The notes beneath the pieces were generated by a model that ran no database searches, was not told the DNA's origin, and saw nothing but the letters and a program-made list of their open reading frames with translations. From positions 46,221,010-46,285,009 of the forward strand of contig NC_057925.1 in assembly GCF_018873765.1 (NCBI RefSeq): a stretch of DNA of 64,000 nt, given 5' to 3'. Both the position numbers and the translations under genes were made by a program. The stretch is from Telopea speciosissima. Its lineage: Eukaryota; Streptophyta; Magnoliopsida; Proteales; Proteaceae. Each line of letters opens with the position of its first letter. The first letter of the stretch is position 1. This document shows positions 23,401 through 33,609 of the stretch, piece by piece.

Positions 23401-26400
23401 AGAGCCTGGACACCTGGGCAATTCCTTGACAACTATTATACTTACTATCAAAAAGTATAAAGTTACTATGCATCAGCTATCACCATTTCAATGTAAAAAC
23501 TCATGGGCAATGATTCTCAGATAATGTAATAACACGACAATTATCATAGGTCACACCGATGCAAGGATCAGCTGAAAAGATCCATGAGTCTATTATCAAC
23601 CAGCTGCCAAAAGGCAAAAATCTGTAATATGCAGTCAGAAACATAAACCTATCATATTGGAACTGAAGGTCCACAAAAAAATGTGAAGGCATGACCAGTT
23701 CTTCACAAAAAAATTTGTTTTACCACCATAATTCACTCTCCATGAGGTGTTACATGTCATGTCTAAAAGGTATCTAGGTCATTTAGATGGGTTTGGCAGA
23801 TTAATGAAACACCCTCTCAAAGCCTCATATGGCAACACCAAGTGCAATCTGTTTTTAAACAACAGCTGAATTGAATGTCACCAGCCCTTCTTGTGAGCCA
23901 CAAAAATCAGTCTATCTATAACTCAATGAATTCAACAAATCAACATTGGGTCAATACTTTCCAAGAAGGATCAACACTGAAGGCTAATCTCAGAGAGAAT
24001 CTGAATAGAGGTGTGTGTAGGTACCGCGGCCTCCAGATGAGGGTTTCTCCGCCTTGCGGGCGGGATCCGTTGGTTCCCGTGGCCCCTTGGCGACAAGGGT
24101 TATGGATGGCATCGAGTTTCTATGTATAAATGGAGTCGCCTAGGATTAAAATAAATGGAGTCGCCAACTAGGATTCGGGCCTAGGACCCGATGGATGTAG
24201 CCCCATCCGGGGTGAGCGGAAAGGGCTACGTGATTCCATATGGTCTGGTTAGAGATTTTGGGTAAGTGGTTAAGTTATGAGCGTGGGAAGGTATTAGCAC
24301 CCCATCTCGCCCAGTTAAACCAGTCTTTCTACTAGACGCTAGATTCTGAAAATTCTCCCTTAATAACACGTCATATATCAACAAACAAGGCTAGATTATG
24401 ATGCATCAAAACATAAGAAAGAAAAGCATAAAAAAATTATTTACTATGTACACTAAAGTAAACTACTTTAATGGTCGACATTGTATCTAAAGTAAAGATG
24501 TATACCTACGAACGAAATCAATCAAAGTAAAGAAAATGCAAAAGATACGAAATATGAGGTGTCCCATAGCTCAGGCGGAGACGGACGATCGGATTGCCTC
24601 CCTCTTGTCGAACAGAGTAATGGCTATGTAAAAGGGATTTTGCTACTCAGGCTTCAGGTAGAGTAACAGCTGGAAATGGGACTTTTGTTACTAAGACTAC
24701 GGGCAGAGTAGTGGCTGGAAGTAGGACTTTCACTACTAAGACTTCAGGCAGAGTAACGACTAAGAAAATAGGATTTCGCTACTTGTACTTGGACAGAGCA
24801 ACGACTGTGTATAGGGTAAACATGGGTCAAGGGTTGTGGGAAAACAAGGCTTTGAACAAAGCAACCTTCAGACAGGGGAATCGAAGGATCTACCCATGGG
24901 AAAGGATGATCGAAACTAGTGGGAATGGCTAAAGAGGGTGTGGGAGAGCTCAAGAGGAGCAAAATGGGGGAGCAATGGGGGTGAAACTCGCTCTTCTCGC
25001 TTTCTTAGCTTGAAAAATGAGAGCGGGAGTCACCCCTATTTATAGGGGTAATCTGGTCAATCGTGGCGCCACATAGGCAACCACGGCACCGCGGTTATGT
25101 CACTGTGATGACACCCGCACTAACACTACGGTGTTGTCCCTCCTTTTGGCGACGCCGCGAGGGATTTACCGCGCCATCGCGGATGAGCTTCTATGACGCC
25201 GTGGTTAAGATACCGCGCCGCCGCAAATGCTTAACTCCCGTGGTCGGGGAATGAGCAATACCTCCTTTAGCATTGGATATAAGGGTCTTTTAAATCATTT
25301 TTAGGGATGTGAAAGTGATATGGCTTGGGTACTACAGGGGCAAGAGTCCTTCTTAAGAGAGGTACCAATGTCTGTCCGGGTCCTGTTGTCATCATCGCCA
25401 GGAGGATGACAAAATTCAGCGTCTACAGTGTGTTAATGGAAAACACAATAGCAGTAGCTGGTGATAGATCAGAAGCCTCCAAAGCAATAATAGGAAAAAA
25501 ATATAATTTGACTTCAACTTAACTAAGATTATGGTACCAAGTCCACCAGCCCATCTAATGTGAACCTGAGGTCAAAATACCCTGTTTGGGTTCACTGTGG
25601 GCCCACCCAAGGGTGCAATGGCCAAATAGTAAATAATGATGGCAATTCTGTAAATAAACAATATTTCAAAGAATAGTGGCACTTTTGTAATTAAATAGAA
25701 TCTTAAAGGGGTACTTTCGAAGGCATATAGGGGTTAGGATACAAAGGGTATTCTCATTTAAAGAACAGGGACAGACTTGGAATGAAAGTAAGGACAAAGA
25801 AGAATAAGGAAAGAGGGGAGGGATAACAATGGAAAAGAAGGAATAAATGAGGGTTAAAGGCAACCACAAGAGGTTGTCTTCAACCTCTCGTCCCAAACAG
25901 AGACGTGGAATAACTGGAGGGCCTTTGGTTGATCGAACTCCACCAAATGGGTTCGGATGGGATTGAAAATTCAGAGGTAGGTTGCTAACTCTATAAGCTA
26001 GTAACTCCATCACACCATCTAGCGATTCAGAAACATAAGGAACCAAGTAATCGACTACAACCATGGCTGGTGGGAATATCAAACCAAATCTGAGTTCTGG
26101 TTTAGGTCTCACGACAGAGATAGTGTTAGGGCCCCAAGTTCATGGGCTTTGATCGCCCCCAATGAAGGTATTAAAACCCAGAATTTCAGGAAGAGATGTA
26201 GCACAACGAGTGAGCTCTCCTAGCTACTACAGTCTGCTAGTATCACCCCAAACAGAGCAGGCCAGCAAGAAAATAGTAACAGGAAAGAAGAAAGGGAGAG
26301 AATTAGGAAGCGAGATAGGGAGGGATCGTACCTAGAAATAAGGAAGGTGAAGGAGGAAGAGGTTCTCGCATGGGGATGGGTGAGAGAGAGAGAGAGAGAG

Positions 26401-29400
26401 AGAAGGAAAAAGAAGGCCACAGGACCAGCGATGGCATCACAGCCACTCAAACCCAAATTCTTATTCAACTGTCTCCGTTGTAGGTTACAGGCAACTGTAT
26501 AAAGATAAAGAAAACACTCCTAAATAGAAACTACTAAAACAACTCTTCTTGAAATAGGAAACTAACAACTCAATCTAATCTCCAACGTAATCTACGAATC
26601 CTATCTAAAATTCCCCAATATAAAAGATTACAAGATAATTCAAAATAAATTGTTGAAGATTATAATAACCGCAGCAGCAGAGAAGATACATAATCACCTA
26701 AATTCAAGTAGTAGGGTTTACCTGCCCCAAATAACCAATAGAGAAGATAAACTGAGATCTGGAGATGGCTACAATTGAATCAGCAGCCCCTTAGGTTGAT
26801 GTAGTATCAATTGGAGAAGTAGAATCAATGTAGGATGCTTAAGTAAAATACCGCAGGTAGTAGACAGAAAACCTTGAAGACAGAAAACTGTAATCTTCAA
26901 TGTAAATCAACTGATGGAAGCAATAGCAGCAGCAGTAGGATAGTAAGGTTCTCCAATCGAGCTTGATAAGAAGTAAAAAAAACCCAAGTTTTCAATTGAA
27001 AACTACATCTAGGGTCTAATCTGTAACAGTAAGCAGCATAGGGTGCTGCACCCCCTTTAAGAGAAGCTTGAGAAGACCTTCAAAACCAGGAATCAAATCA
27101 GCACAATTTATTGGTGCTGCTCTGATATCATGTAACAGCAGAAACTATGAAGAAACCAGAACCGAGAATGGAGAGAGAAGAAGAAGAAGTGGAGAAGAGA
27201 GGAGAACTGTCGAGAGAGAATTCGAACTTGACAGTCTCCCTCACCCATGCTTTATTTATATACTTGAAAGTTGAAACTCCAAATAAGTGGAGGATTCCTA
27301 ACTAAGTTAGGAATCCTAGTTACAACATGAATAAATCAGAAACTACTCCTAATTACAATAGAAATCAAGATAAAAACATAAATAAACTAGGACTAACAGT
27401 CCTACTCGAACTAGGACCACTCCTCACTCTTAGAACAAGTGAAGGAAACAAATATGAGGAGGGAATCTCGATCAGATGTAATATCCTGATTGAGATTGGG
27501 TCCCTCCTGCTGTAGCTCGATAATCTTCAACATAACTGAATAAACTTCTAATATCCTACCAGACCTAATTGGTAAGGCGCAACAGTAAGGTTGCTCCATT
27601 GTGACCAAGTGGTTGCGGGTTCGAGTCTGGAAACAACCTCTTTGCAAAAGTAGGGGGTAAGGCTGCATACATTATGACCCTCCCCAGACTCCACAGTGGC
27701 GGGAGCCTCGTGCACTGGGTACACCCTTTTTTTTTATCCTACTAGACCCAAATACCAATTCAGGCCTGGTTCTCGGTCTGGATGGCAAGACAAATCAAGC
27801 CGTTTCAGCCACAAATCTGCATCACCATCTCTTGGGGTTTGAAATCCCCATAAATAGAAAATTAATTCATAGTAAAATACCCTTGCATGGTTTAGTGCCA
27901 GAAACATAGGAACTAGTAGAAATCCTTACAATCACAAGACACCTGAAATCAGAAGGCCCCAATGCACAAGTTCATCTTGATAGATAAGGATATGAAAGAT
28001 CTTGCAGCCACAAGGGACATGAAACTGTGTGCTATAATATACATGCTAATCTTTATGCATTAGTTCATCAGAAATACCAATCAACGAAGGGAGGAGCTAA
28101 ACATGAACCACTTTCTGCAGGACTATTACTGAAGACACATACAGAAAGTAAATACCAGGCCTGAAATACATTTAGTTAATGTTATTATGACGTCATTAAG
28201 TAGGAAACAACTTCTAGTGCAAACTTTTTTCTGAAATCAGTCTTTAATTGCTTGAATCAGCAGTCAGAAATACTGTAAGCCTCAGTTTCATGTAAAACTC
28301 AACTGCAGGAATTACTTTATGCAACTCTTTTGTACCCAAAGTTTATAGCGACAACAGATCCAAAGTTATTAGCTTAGTGGCAATTCAGAAGGTCGTGCAA
28401 CCAATTAAAAGAATCATTCTCAAATATGTTTCAAGACAATGCAGTTCATATCCATCAACTACAATTTCATGGAAGAGGAAGTCATCAGCTGGTCGCTCAT
28501 CTTCTTTTTTCTTAACAACTGCTGGCGACCAAAAATCCTCAATCATATGGAATCAAAATATTAGCAGAAAATAAATACAACCAAAACGAATCCACAAAAT
28601 GGATCATATACTCACAATACTCACGCTACATGAGAAAATCATTACTCTGTATAAAAAATCATCTAAAGGAACATACCTAAAAATTGAATAGCATCATCAA
28701 AGGCTAAATTTTTGTCATCTGGGAGGCAGTGATAAGTAAAGGAGTTCTTGTATAGATTTTGACAAGCAGGTACAGTCTGCATTTTCAGAGAACCATGAAT
28801 ATAAGAATCTGTCAGGATCTTCAGTTTTCCAGAAAAGATGTAGGGTACAGAAATTAAACAAGAAACTCATGAGAATCAATAACGTACACCAGGCTTCAGA
28901 AAACAAGGGAGAAACATTAACATTCAACATGCCCTGTGAACTAATAGAGATGAAACAATAGTCCTTGAATCAGGTTACAAATTTGTTCTAAACTAGAAAT
29001 AAATTGGTGGTAAAGGATAAGAGATCATACAATAAATAAGCTTTGAGATTCAGCTCCACATAGATAATCATGCCAGAATTAGTAGCTTACCAACAGACAG
29101 TAAAACTTCAGTTATTCATGTTTTCGGCGTATTCTACACAGTATTGTGGGTCTTTATGGCCGTTATCTTGCTCTTGAATTGAATAAAAGCAGTAACGGGA
29201 AAAACAGAACAATAGAAATGGAATGCACTGATGGTGGACACATTAAATGACTGTCTAAACAGAAGATATGAAATCTCTATAAAGATTGTAAATTGCAACC
29301 TATTGGTTGCAAGTTCGAAACTTGGAAACAGCCTCTCCTGAGAAGCAGGGGGTAAGGCTGTGTATATTTGCCCCTTCCAGATCCTGCAGTAGCAGGAGCC

Positions 29401-31378
29401 TCATGTACTGGAACACTCTTTTTTTTTTTATTGTAAATCCAACATCAACAAACTCAAGAACAGTTAGCTTGCAAATTGAGCTCCCAGGAATTTCTTATTC
29501 CAACAGGTTACTAGATCAAGCAACTTGATGGCTAATGAACTTGCAGTGCAGGGCATTGGAGATGATACACAGACAGCTGGCTCGCAAATTATCCTTCGCC
29601 ACATACCTCTTAAAAGCACCCTACTTTTTAAATTTCTACTTTACTCCATCGACTCTCTACAAGACTCGAAGGAGTTGGGAACTTATGATACATACAAGAT
29701 TGAGCCTCCAATGACAGAGCGACACGTGTAATAAACTCAGGCCAAAAGCAACGCACGAGCGACAAGCCTGAGGACATGAGAAAGCCGTTAAATCTCGAAT
29801 CCTCACATCAAACGTGTGAGCAGGAAGATTTACAAGTGGCCAGCCAGTTGGAGATTCTCCACGACGCCAGCTGCCAATACGGACAAATTCTGTTAACCAT
29901 TCCAGCTCAGACCTCCCGCCAAGGAAACCCAGAGAATATGTGATCCAAGGGATAGAGAGGCTTACGCGAACAAGAGACATTCCTTCAGAACCATATAAAT
30001 AAGACGACAGTGATCAAAGTAAAGTGTTCAGTATATTCCATTCTGATTCGCTTAGTTCAATCACTCTTGAGAACTGCTACTCACCCTCCGTCCCTGGCCC
30101 CGCAACTGCTGTTTCTCTGGGATCTGACTTAGGCATTGGAGAGTCCCTTGCCAGAGTCCGCTCCGGCCAACTCTTCCGCTCTATCTCCTGGCTCTTGTGT
30201 GTGCAGGCATGTGCCCGACAGATCTCGACAGCAACAGGAGACATTAAAGTAAACAGGAACATTATAATATAAGGTCACGAAGTTGCCTGTTTTTACTTGT
30301 AGACTATTTTCTGCCTGCAGGATTGTTCCACTTCTCTAATTTTAATAGAAGTCGGTATTCATTGAGAGAGAGAGAGAGAGTTTCTACAGGTTAGACGCCA
30401 GAACCTATAATAGTGTTCATCAGCAGTCATAACTTCCAGCCATCAGAGTACTTATGCAGCTGAGTTTAAACATCTTCAGGTACTTGCTAGACCGAAACAA
30501 AAAGAGTTTGGTGCTTCCACACTTTTTTTGTGGTTAGCCATATGGAACCTAGAACTATAGAGCTTCCAGAAAGAAGATTACTTTCACCACTGGTTGTCAT
30601 TTTATTTTATTTTTGGTCAGAAACAGTGTCATTAGTAGGAATAGTCACCAATGAAACAGAGAGGAAGTTTAGCCATTGAGGGCTCTTGGTTAAGGATCAA
30701 CATAGAATCTGAAATTGTTTTCTTTAAGAAGTTCTGAAATTTTGACAGAATCCCAAAACATCCATTCTTGAGCCGGTTTCAATGCTAGCGGCTGATCCTC
30801 AGAACCGGACTAACAAACACCACATTTATACCAAACTTTCAACTCACAACTTACCTGAGGCAGTATATACAATGAATGGGGTGAAATTAGTATCACACTC
30901 AGAACTTGAATTCAATTAGATAAAATCCCCATTAAATTCGTATCATATTTTTCATGTACCAAAACATTGAATTTTTTGTTCAAATTTAAAACTTTCAAGT
31001 GATTTTAAATCGAAAACGAATTCTCCAATGAAAGATTAAATTTAATCACAGACCTTATTCTTATAATCACAGAACGAGCTGTCAAAATCTATGAAAAGAG
31101 AGACAGAAGAAAGAAAAAAAAACAGAGAAAAGAAAACTCACGTTGAGCACACGAGATATCCCTTGAGCCCTGAGAAGTTCTAATCGAGATGCGTTGTCGT
31201 AGCTACCAACGTATAGAAAGTCCGGCCAGATCTCAGAAGGGAAAGCACTGGTTTGAAATCCCAGTCTCTCGGATGAAACAGGGATGCGATGTCCACAAAT
31301 CCCACAAACTTCCCCTTCTTCATATTTGTGATAATGCCCACAAACCCCACATGGGTTCTCTCTCTCCCTCTTCCTCAT
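14493..31378 (-). CDS. IBR5: Dual-specificity protein phosphatase IBR5
   Basis: There are five minus-strand exons: 31378-31142, 28776-28677, 21783-21726, 21635-21529 and 14800-14493. They total 810 nt (269 aa), and all four introns are GT-AG with matching phases. The N-terminus MRKRERENPCGVCGHYHKY is nearly identical to Arabidopsis IBR5. It carries paired CxxCG motifs (residues 10-28). The phosphatase domain (about 45-190) has FLYVGSYDNAS, a candidate general-acid Asp (99 or 100), and the P-loop H125-C126-MLGKN-R132. The tail ends in PHEFTFGAG and MDGS as in orthologues (257 aa in Arabidopsis). IBR5 promotes auxin and ABA responses and acts on MPK12. Odd points: the P-loop has Leu128 where Ser is usual, and SVVLTS replaces SVDLTP. 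Introns of 2.4, 6.9 and 6.7 kb are packed with transposons. The frame is intact, so it is likely expressed, with possibly altered activity. Confidence 0.93.
15756..16607 (+). mobile_element. Probable solo LTR in IBR5 intron 4
   Basis: The sequence begins TGTAGATCAC and ends GTGATCTGCTACA, an LTR-like inverted terminus. It contains a plausible promoter and polyadenylation region (AATTATAAATAAAGGAATAG near 16405). The flanking 5-mers AGTGA and AGTTC match only partly, and no primer-binding site or protease/polymerase ORF follows. The boundaries are therefore tentative. Confidence 0.45.
16680..17290 (+). mobile_element. LTR-like sequence with internal duplication
   Basis: TGTAGGAGTC-type U3 sequence is followed by TTGTATAAGG and AATGAAAAATTTTGC. 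Then come two near-copies of a ~60-bp unit (GGTGTTTGATCCAAT...CACCTTGCGGTG...CGGGTGGTTC at about 17070-17130 and 17130-17192). This architecture is common in plant Copia LTRs. Exact ends and target duplication were not found. Sequence from 17300 to 17700, rich in AACCCTAA, may be internal leader. Confidence 0.4.
18195..18673. mobile_element. hAT-type MITE with CATGG...CCATG ends, 8-bp TSD
   Basis: The exact 8-bp duplication CTCCGAAG flanks it (18187-18194 and 18674-18681). The ends CATGGTTCAAGGTCTC and GAGACCTCATTCCATG are inverted. The interior is rich in TCGGCCGAAA/GAGATCTCGG motifs. It lies in IBR5 intron 4 and has no ORF. Confidence 0.75.
19036..19145. mobile_element. 110-bp hAT-type MITE (CATAGTTGTC family)
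   Basis: The ends CATAGTTGTCACGAAGTC and (reverse) CATAGTTGTCCAAGCGTC are inverted repeats. The flanks GATGTGCC / GATGGGCC form an 8-bp duplication with one mismatch. The interior has CCTAGGCACC-type motifs. Same family as 23095-23437. Confidence 0.75.
19314..20569. mobile_element. PIF/Harbinger-like element, 1256 bp, carrying a TMCO1 fragment
   Basis: The TIRs are GGCCCTGTTCGTTCAGGGGG on the left and (reverse) GGCCCTGTTTGTTTTGAGGG on the right. They are flanked by the 3-bp duplication TTA (19311-19313 and 20570-20572), the PIF/Harbinger hallmark. No transposase is present. About 40 percent of the interior is a minus-strand cellular gene fragment (next entry). It sits in IBR5 intron 4. Confidence 0.75.
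19875..20404 (-). pseudogene. Captured TMCO1-like (ER calcium-load-activated channel) gene fragment
   Basis: The minus strand reads RAFLCEDISWLLIYRTSSYK, then SLRSSIDKASKKLEIMK. It continues with the coiled-coil/transmembrane signature SLKESSRDLSLAKIKSGAVV, FGLLNSFFDG and KLPFSPVRFV. After an 11-bp tandem duplication that breaks the frame (about 20060-20085) it resumes as KMSHHGLPGNDPTDCSMAF, LYFL-stop, SISIRTNLQKFLGFSLPRG. This is the plant TMCO1/EMC-related membrane protein family from before the first helix to near the C-terminus, with no intron visible in this span. The TGA replaces the Cys codon of LCSISIRTN. The ATG and extreme N-terminus are missing. Both defects exclude a full protein. 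A 78-codon open part (20299-20063) remains. Confidence 0.8.
22186..22226 (+). other. G-rich tract with quadruplex potential
   Basis: Five or more runs of three to seven G separated by one or two bases lie in IBR5 intron 2-4 sequence on the strand opposite the transcript. Physical folding is inferred from the pattern only. Confidence 0.5.
22690..22835 (+). mobile_element. 3'-terminal remnant of a LINE-like reverse transcriptase
   Basis: In frame the plus strand gives ALDRAEWRKRIHVA, the conserved carboxyl end of many plant LINE/RT proteins. The typical CCATCCCAATTTGTTGGGATAAGGCTGAGTTGAGTTG tail follows, seen here in pieces from 22793. The upstream polymerase is gone. It lies in IBR5 intron 4 sequence next to exon 3. 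Confidence 0.5.
23095..23437. mobile_element. 343-bp hAT-type MITE (CATAGTTGTC family)
   Basis: The exact 8-bp duplication ATACTTAC lies at 23087-23094 and 23438-23445. The ends CATAGTTTTCGAGG and (reverse) AATAGTTGTCAAGG match the 110-bp element at 19036. Internal GGCGACTAGGCGACC and CCTAGGCGTG motifs are shared with that copy. Confidence 0.8.
24016..25427 (+). mobile_element. Solo LTR of a Ty3/Gypsy (Tat/Ogre-like) retrotransposon, 1412 bp
   Basis: The LTR starts TGTAGGTACC and ends AGCGTCTACA, with the exact 5-bp target duplication GTGTG on both sides (24011-24015 and 25428-25432). The 5' part has the ATGGAGTCGCC and GGGCCTAGGACCC sequence common in Tat/Ogre LTRs. The ending GTCTACA is also typical. 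Near 25040 TATTTATAGGGG is a candidate TATA/start region. There are no internal domains, so it is a solo LTR left by recombination. It lies in IBR5 intron 2. Confidence 0.85.
26480..27540 (-). mobile_element. Copia-type LTR retrotransposon remnant (LTR plus leader)
   Basis: On the minus strand an LTR ends in TGCTGTTACA (27131). It is followed at once by TGATATCAGAGC (27130-27119), one base off the usual plant Copia primer site TGGTATCAGAGC for initiator tRNA-Met. Upstream in the LTR is TATATAAATAAAG (about 27250). The rest, down to about 26480, is leader-like sequence with no gag or pol. The second LTR was not found. Left boundary uncertain. Confidence 0.55.
27568..27735 (+). mobile_element. 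Au-type SINE, full length, with TSD
   Basis: The tRNA-like head (GTAAGGTTGCTCCATTGTGA), the B-box GGTTCGAGTC, the middle AGGGGGTAAGGCTGC, the GGCGGGAGCCTCGTGCACTG end and the T-tail are diagnostic for Au SINEs. A 15-bp target duplication, ATCCTACCAGACCTA / ATCCTACTAGACCCA, flanks it. It lies in IBR5 intron 2, opposite to the gene. Confidence 0.9.
29294..29429 (+). mobile_element. Au-type SINE, 5'-truncated, with TSD
   Basis: Shares GGAAACAGCCTCTCCTGAG, AGGGGGTAAGGCTGTG, GCAGGAGCCTCATGTACTG and a T-tail with the copy at 27568 but lacks the A-box end. The target duplication ATTGTAAAT is exact (29285-29293, 29430-29438). It lies in IBR5 intron 1. Confidence 0.85.
29676..30236 (+). mobile_element. 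LTR of a Ty3/Gypsy (Tat/Retand-like) element, solo or fragment
   Basis: The motif series GGGATCTGACTTAGGCATTG, GAGTCCCTTGCCAGAG, TCCGCTCCGGCCAACTCTTC is a hallmark of these LTRs. A TATA region (ACCATATAAATAAGACG, about 29991) precedes it. Proposed ends TGGGAAC and GCAACA with flanks GGAGT/GGAGA (4 of 5) are tentative. It lies in IBR5 intron 1. Confidence 0.6.
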
Positions 31379-32500
31379 GATTAATCACAAAGATTGTTTG
31401 CAGAAACAATCCCTCTATTGATCAGATAGATATCACAGAAGCTATTGTATTATGTAAACTCAAAAGTGTGAGAGATGACGAAAACTACAAAGTTTTTGAG
31501 GAACTAATACTGGATGGAATCTGAAAAGGATAGTCTGGAAACTCCAATCTGTTGCACTGATAACCGGCGTTTAAGATTGGAACAACTCTACAAAGTACAA
31601 ACCGAAATGGCTCGAACCCACATGCATAATTTCCAATTCGCTTTCTTTACTTGTTAGATTTTTGTATCATGAGTTGTCTTTTTATGGGATATATCCATAA
31701 TTCCGTTTGGGAAGAAAGGTTTTCCACGCCAATACTGTGTCAAGTCATCCCCACGCCAACAACTTTTTTTTTTTTTTGGCCTTTTTAAGGTGAAGATATC
31801 TATGGATGTCTATGTCATTAGCTAATCATAGGTTAAAATATAAACTAATTTAACACCTTAGCGTATCAATATAATGCTGAAAACTATCTAAAAAATGTAA
31901 AAATTACTTGAAACACACGGATTGTTAAAAAAAACAAGGGTGATATGGTGGTAATAGTTCTAATAATTTGTATGAGATTGAGTCCAATTTCGATACGATA
32001 CTGATATAGAATAAGTATTCGAGTGAGTAAGGCAGAAAGTGATTCAGTGTCGAAATTACGTCTGATACCAACCTAATTCCAATTGATCTTTATCAATATC
32101 GATGTCGGTGTCAATACATGATGGATCACACAATTTATTGAGATTGTCCACCAAAATCGAGAAGTAGTTTACTTAAGGAATTTCTCATTTACCCAACGAT
32201 TAGAATTATCATATCATCTATCCATGTGGAAGAACAAGGTATCAGTGGTTCCAATACCGTTTATGTAGTAAACATTTTTTTCACATATAAGTGTTCTCAT
32301 GCTTCATCTGAGCTACCATGTTAAGAAGTTGAAACTTACTTATTGCACCACACAAAGCCCTCTTTGTGAAACCAACCGATCAATTGAGCACCTAGATTTT
32401 CTACCACGAGGCATGCCTGTTAGGTGAATCTAAATTGCGTATATTGGGTAGGTGAATTTGAAACCGTTATTTAACTGTATCACTCAGCATGTGTGCGCAC
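31379..32500. other. IBR5 upstream region
   Basis: Minus-strand promoter and 5' leader of IBR5 should lie just above 31378. No convincing TATA box was found. From about 31955 to 32160 is an eroded ATCGATA-rich repeat similar to the CATGG hAT family. A T-run at 31768-31779 is unremarkable. Confidence 0.4.
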
Positions 32501-32517
32501 ATTTGCCCTTTTATTTT

Positions 32518-32770
32518 TTTATTTATTTTTTTTTTTTTTTTTTTTTTGGAGACAGGATGGGTATCCGACTTTAGGCCCACTAAATCCCCCCTTGGGCTCT
32601 TACATGACCCCCGCACCACGCACGAACCGGGAGCTTCTGGGCCCTAGAAGGGGCCTCAGGCAGGTGGCCCCAAGAAATTATGTAGCGGCAAAGGTTTGAT
32701 CACGAGACCTCGCTTCCTGAGGCGGAGTCTCATGTTCCCTCCAAACCAACTATGCTAACCCCTTGGGGTT
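32518..32770 (-). mobile_element. tRNA-derived SINE with 17-bp TSD
   Basis: Both sides carry the exact 17-bp duplication ATTTGCCCTTTTATTTT (32501-32517 and 32771-32787). On the minus strand the element starts with AACCCCAAGGGGTTAGC. It has an A-box TAGCATAGTTGG (32757-32746) matching the Pol III consensus and a B-box GATCAAACC (32701-32693). It ends in a poly(A) tract (32547-32518). The body (GCCCCTTCTAGGGCCC and following) is unlike the Au SINEs. The perfect duplication implies a fairly recent insertion. Confidence 0.88.
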
Positions 32771-32884
32771 ATTTGCCCTTTTATTTTAAAGTTGAACCTT
32801 AAACTTGTGAGAAAGTTGACGTTAGATCATCTCGATCACCAATTAGCTCTCATTAAAATAGTTTTAGGGAGAGAGAGAGAGAGA

Positions 32885-33025
32885 GAACATTTTTTGGTTG
32901 TATGACCTTGCACTAGAGCGGAGCCAATGAGTGTGCTCCCAAACATCCAACATGGGGGCGAGGTGGTCATTTCCCTAGCCCTGTATTTAGGCATAGAGGC
33001 ACATGACCAAGCAACTTTCTTTATC
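32885..33025. mobile_element. Foldback MITE family D (ACCAAGCAA ends)
   Basis: It begins TTTTGGTTGTATGACC and ends GCACATGACCAAGCAAC, an inverted pair. The interior has CCAACATGGGGGCGAGGTGGTC and CTGTATTTAGGCATAG in broken form. It is related to the element interrupted at 33666 and to parts of the 34.7, 37.0 and 55.6 kb regions. Target duplication unclear. Confidence 0.5.
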
Positions 33026-33609
33026 CCATAGCTTTAATGATTTTTGTAACACCCTATTTTATAGGATTCACAAACCTCTAAGACATGTGGTATTGAAATC
33101 ATTAGTGACACTGACGTCAATAAAGTTCCGTAACCATATTGATTACCTCATTTAAATTTTCCAAAGTTATCCAACATATGAGTTGTACACAAGTCATTTT
33201 CTCCAATTTATTTCCATTGTTAGTTTAGGTTCAAAATTGACACATTATTGGGGAGATGAGGCACATTTTCAGCCAAAAAAATTTTGGGCAATGGCCCCAA
33301 CCAACCTACACTTTCAATGCAATGTTGGGCGTTAAGAACCCACCTCCTCTAAATCTAAGTAAAGCCTGGTGTGTGTCATATTAAATTTAAAGGAAATGAT
33401 CTCCATGAGAGTGGTGTGAGAATCTTTTTCAAAGTCTCTCTCCTTTTGACATTATCTTTCCTTCTTAACATTTTCTCCTGTTGAATAGATTGTGCAATGC
33501 CCTTCTCGCGACCGATGGGTAGGGTTTGGAGATTCCATTCTATGCCGTCGTGGCAATCCCTTGCCCTAGATGAAAATTTTCCTTTATAGGCATTTTGTAA
33601 TAAAAAGGG

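Noticed and set aside
29657..30272. ORFs on both strands near 30 kb as genes
   Set aside because: They coincide with a Gypsy-type LTR whose motifs explain the open frames.
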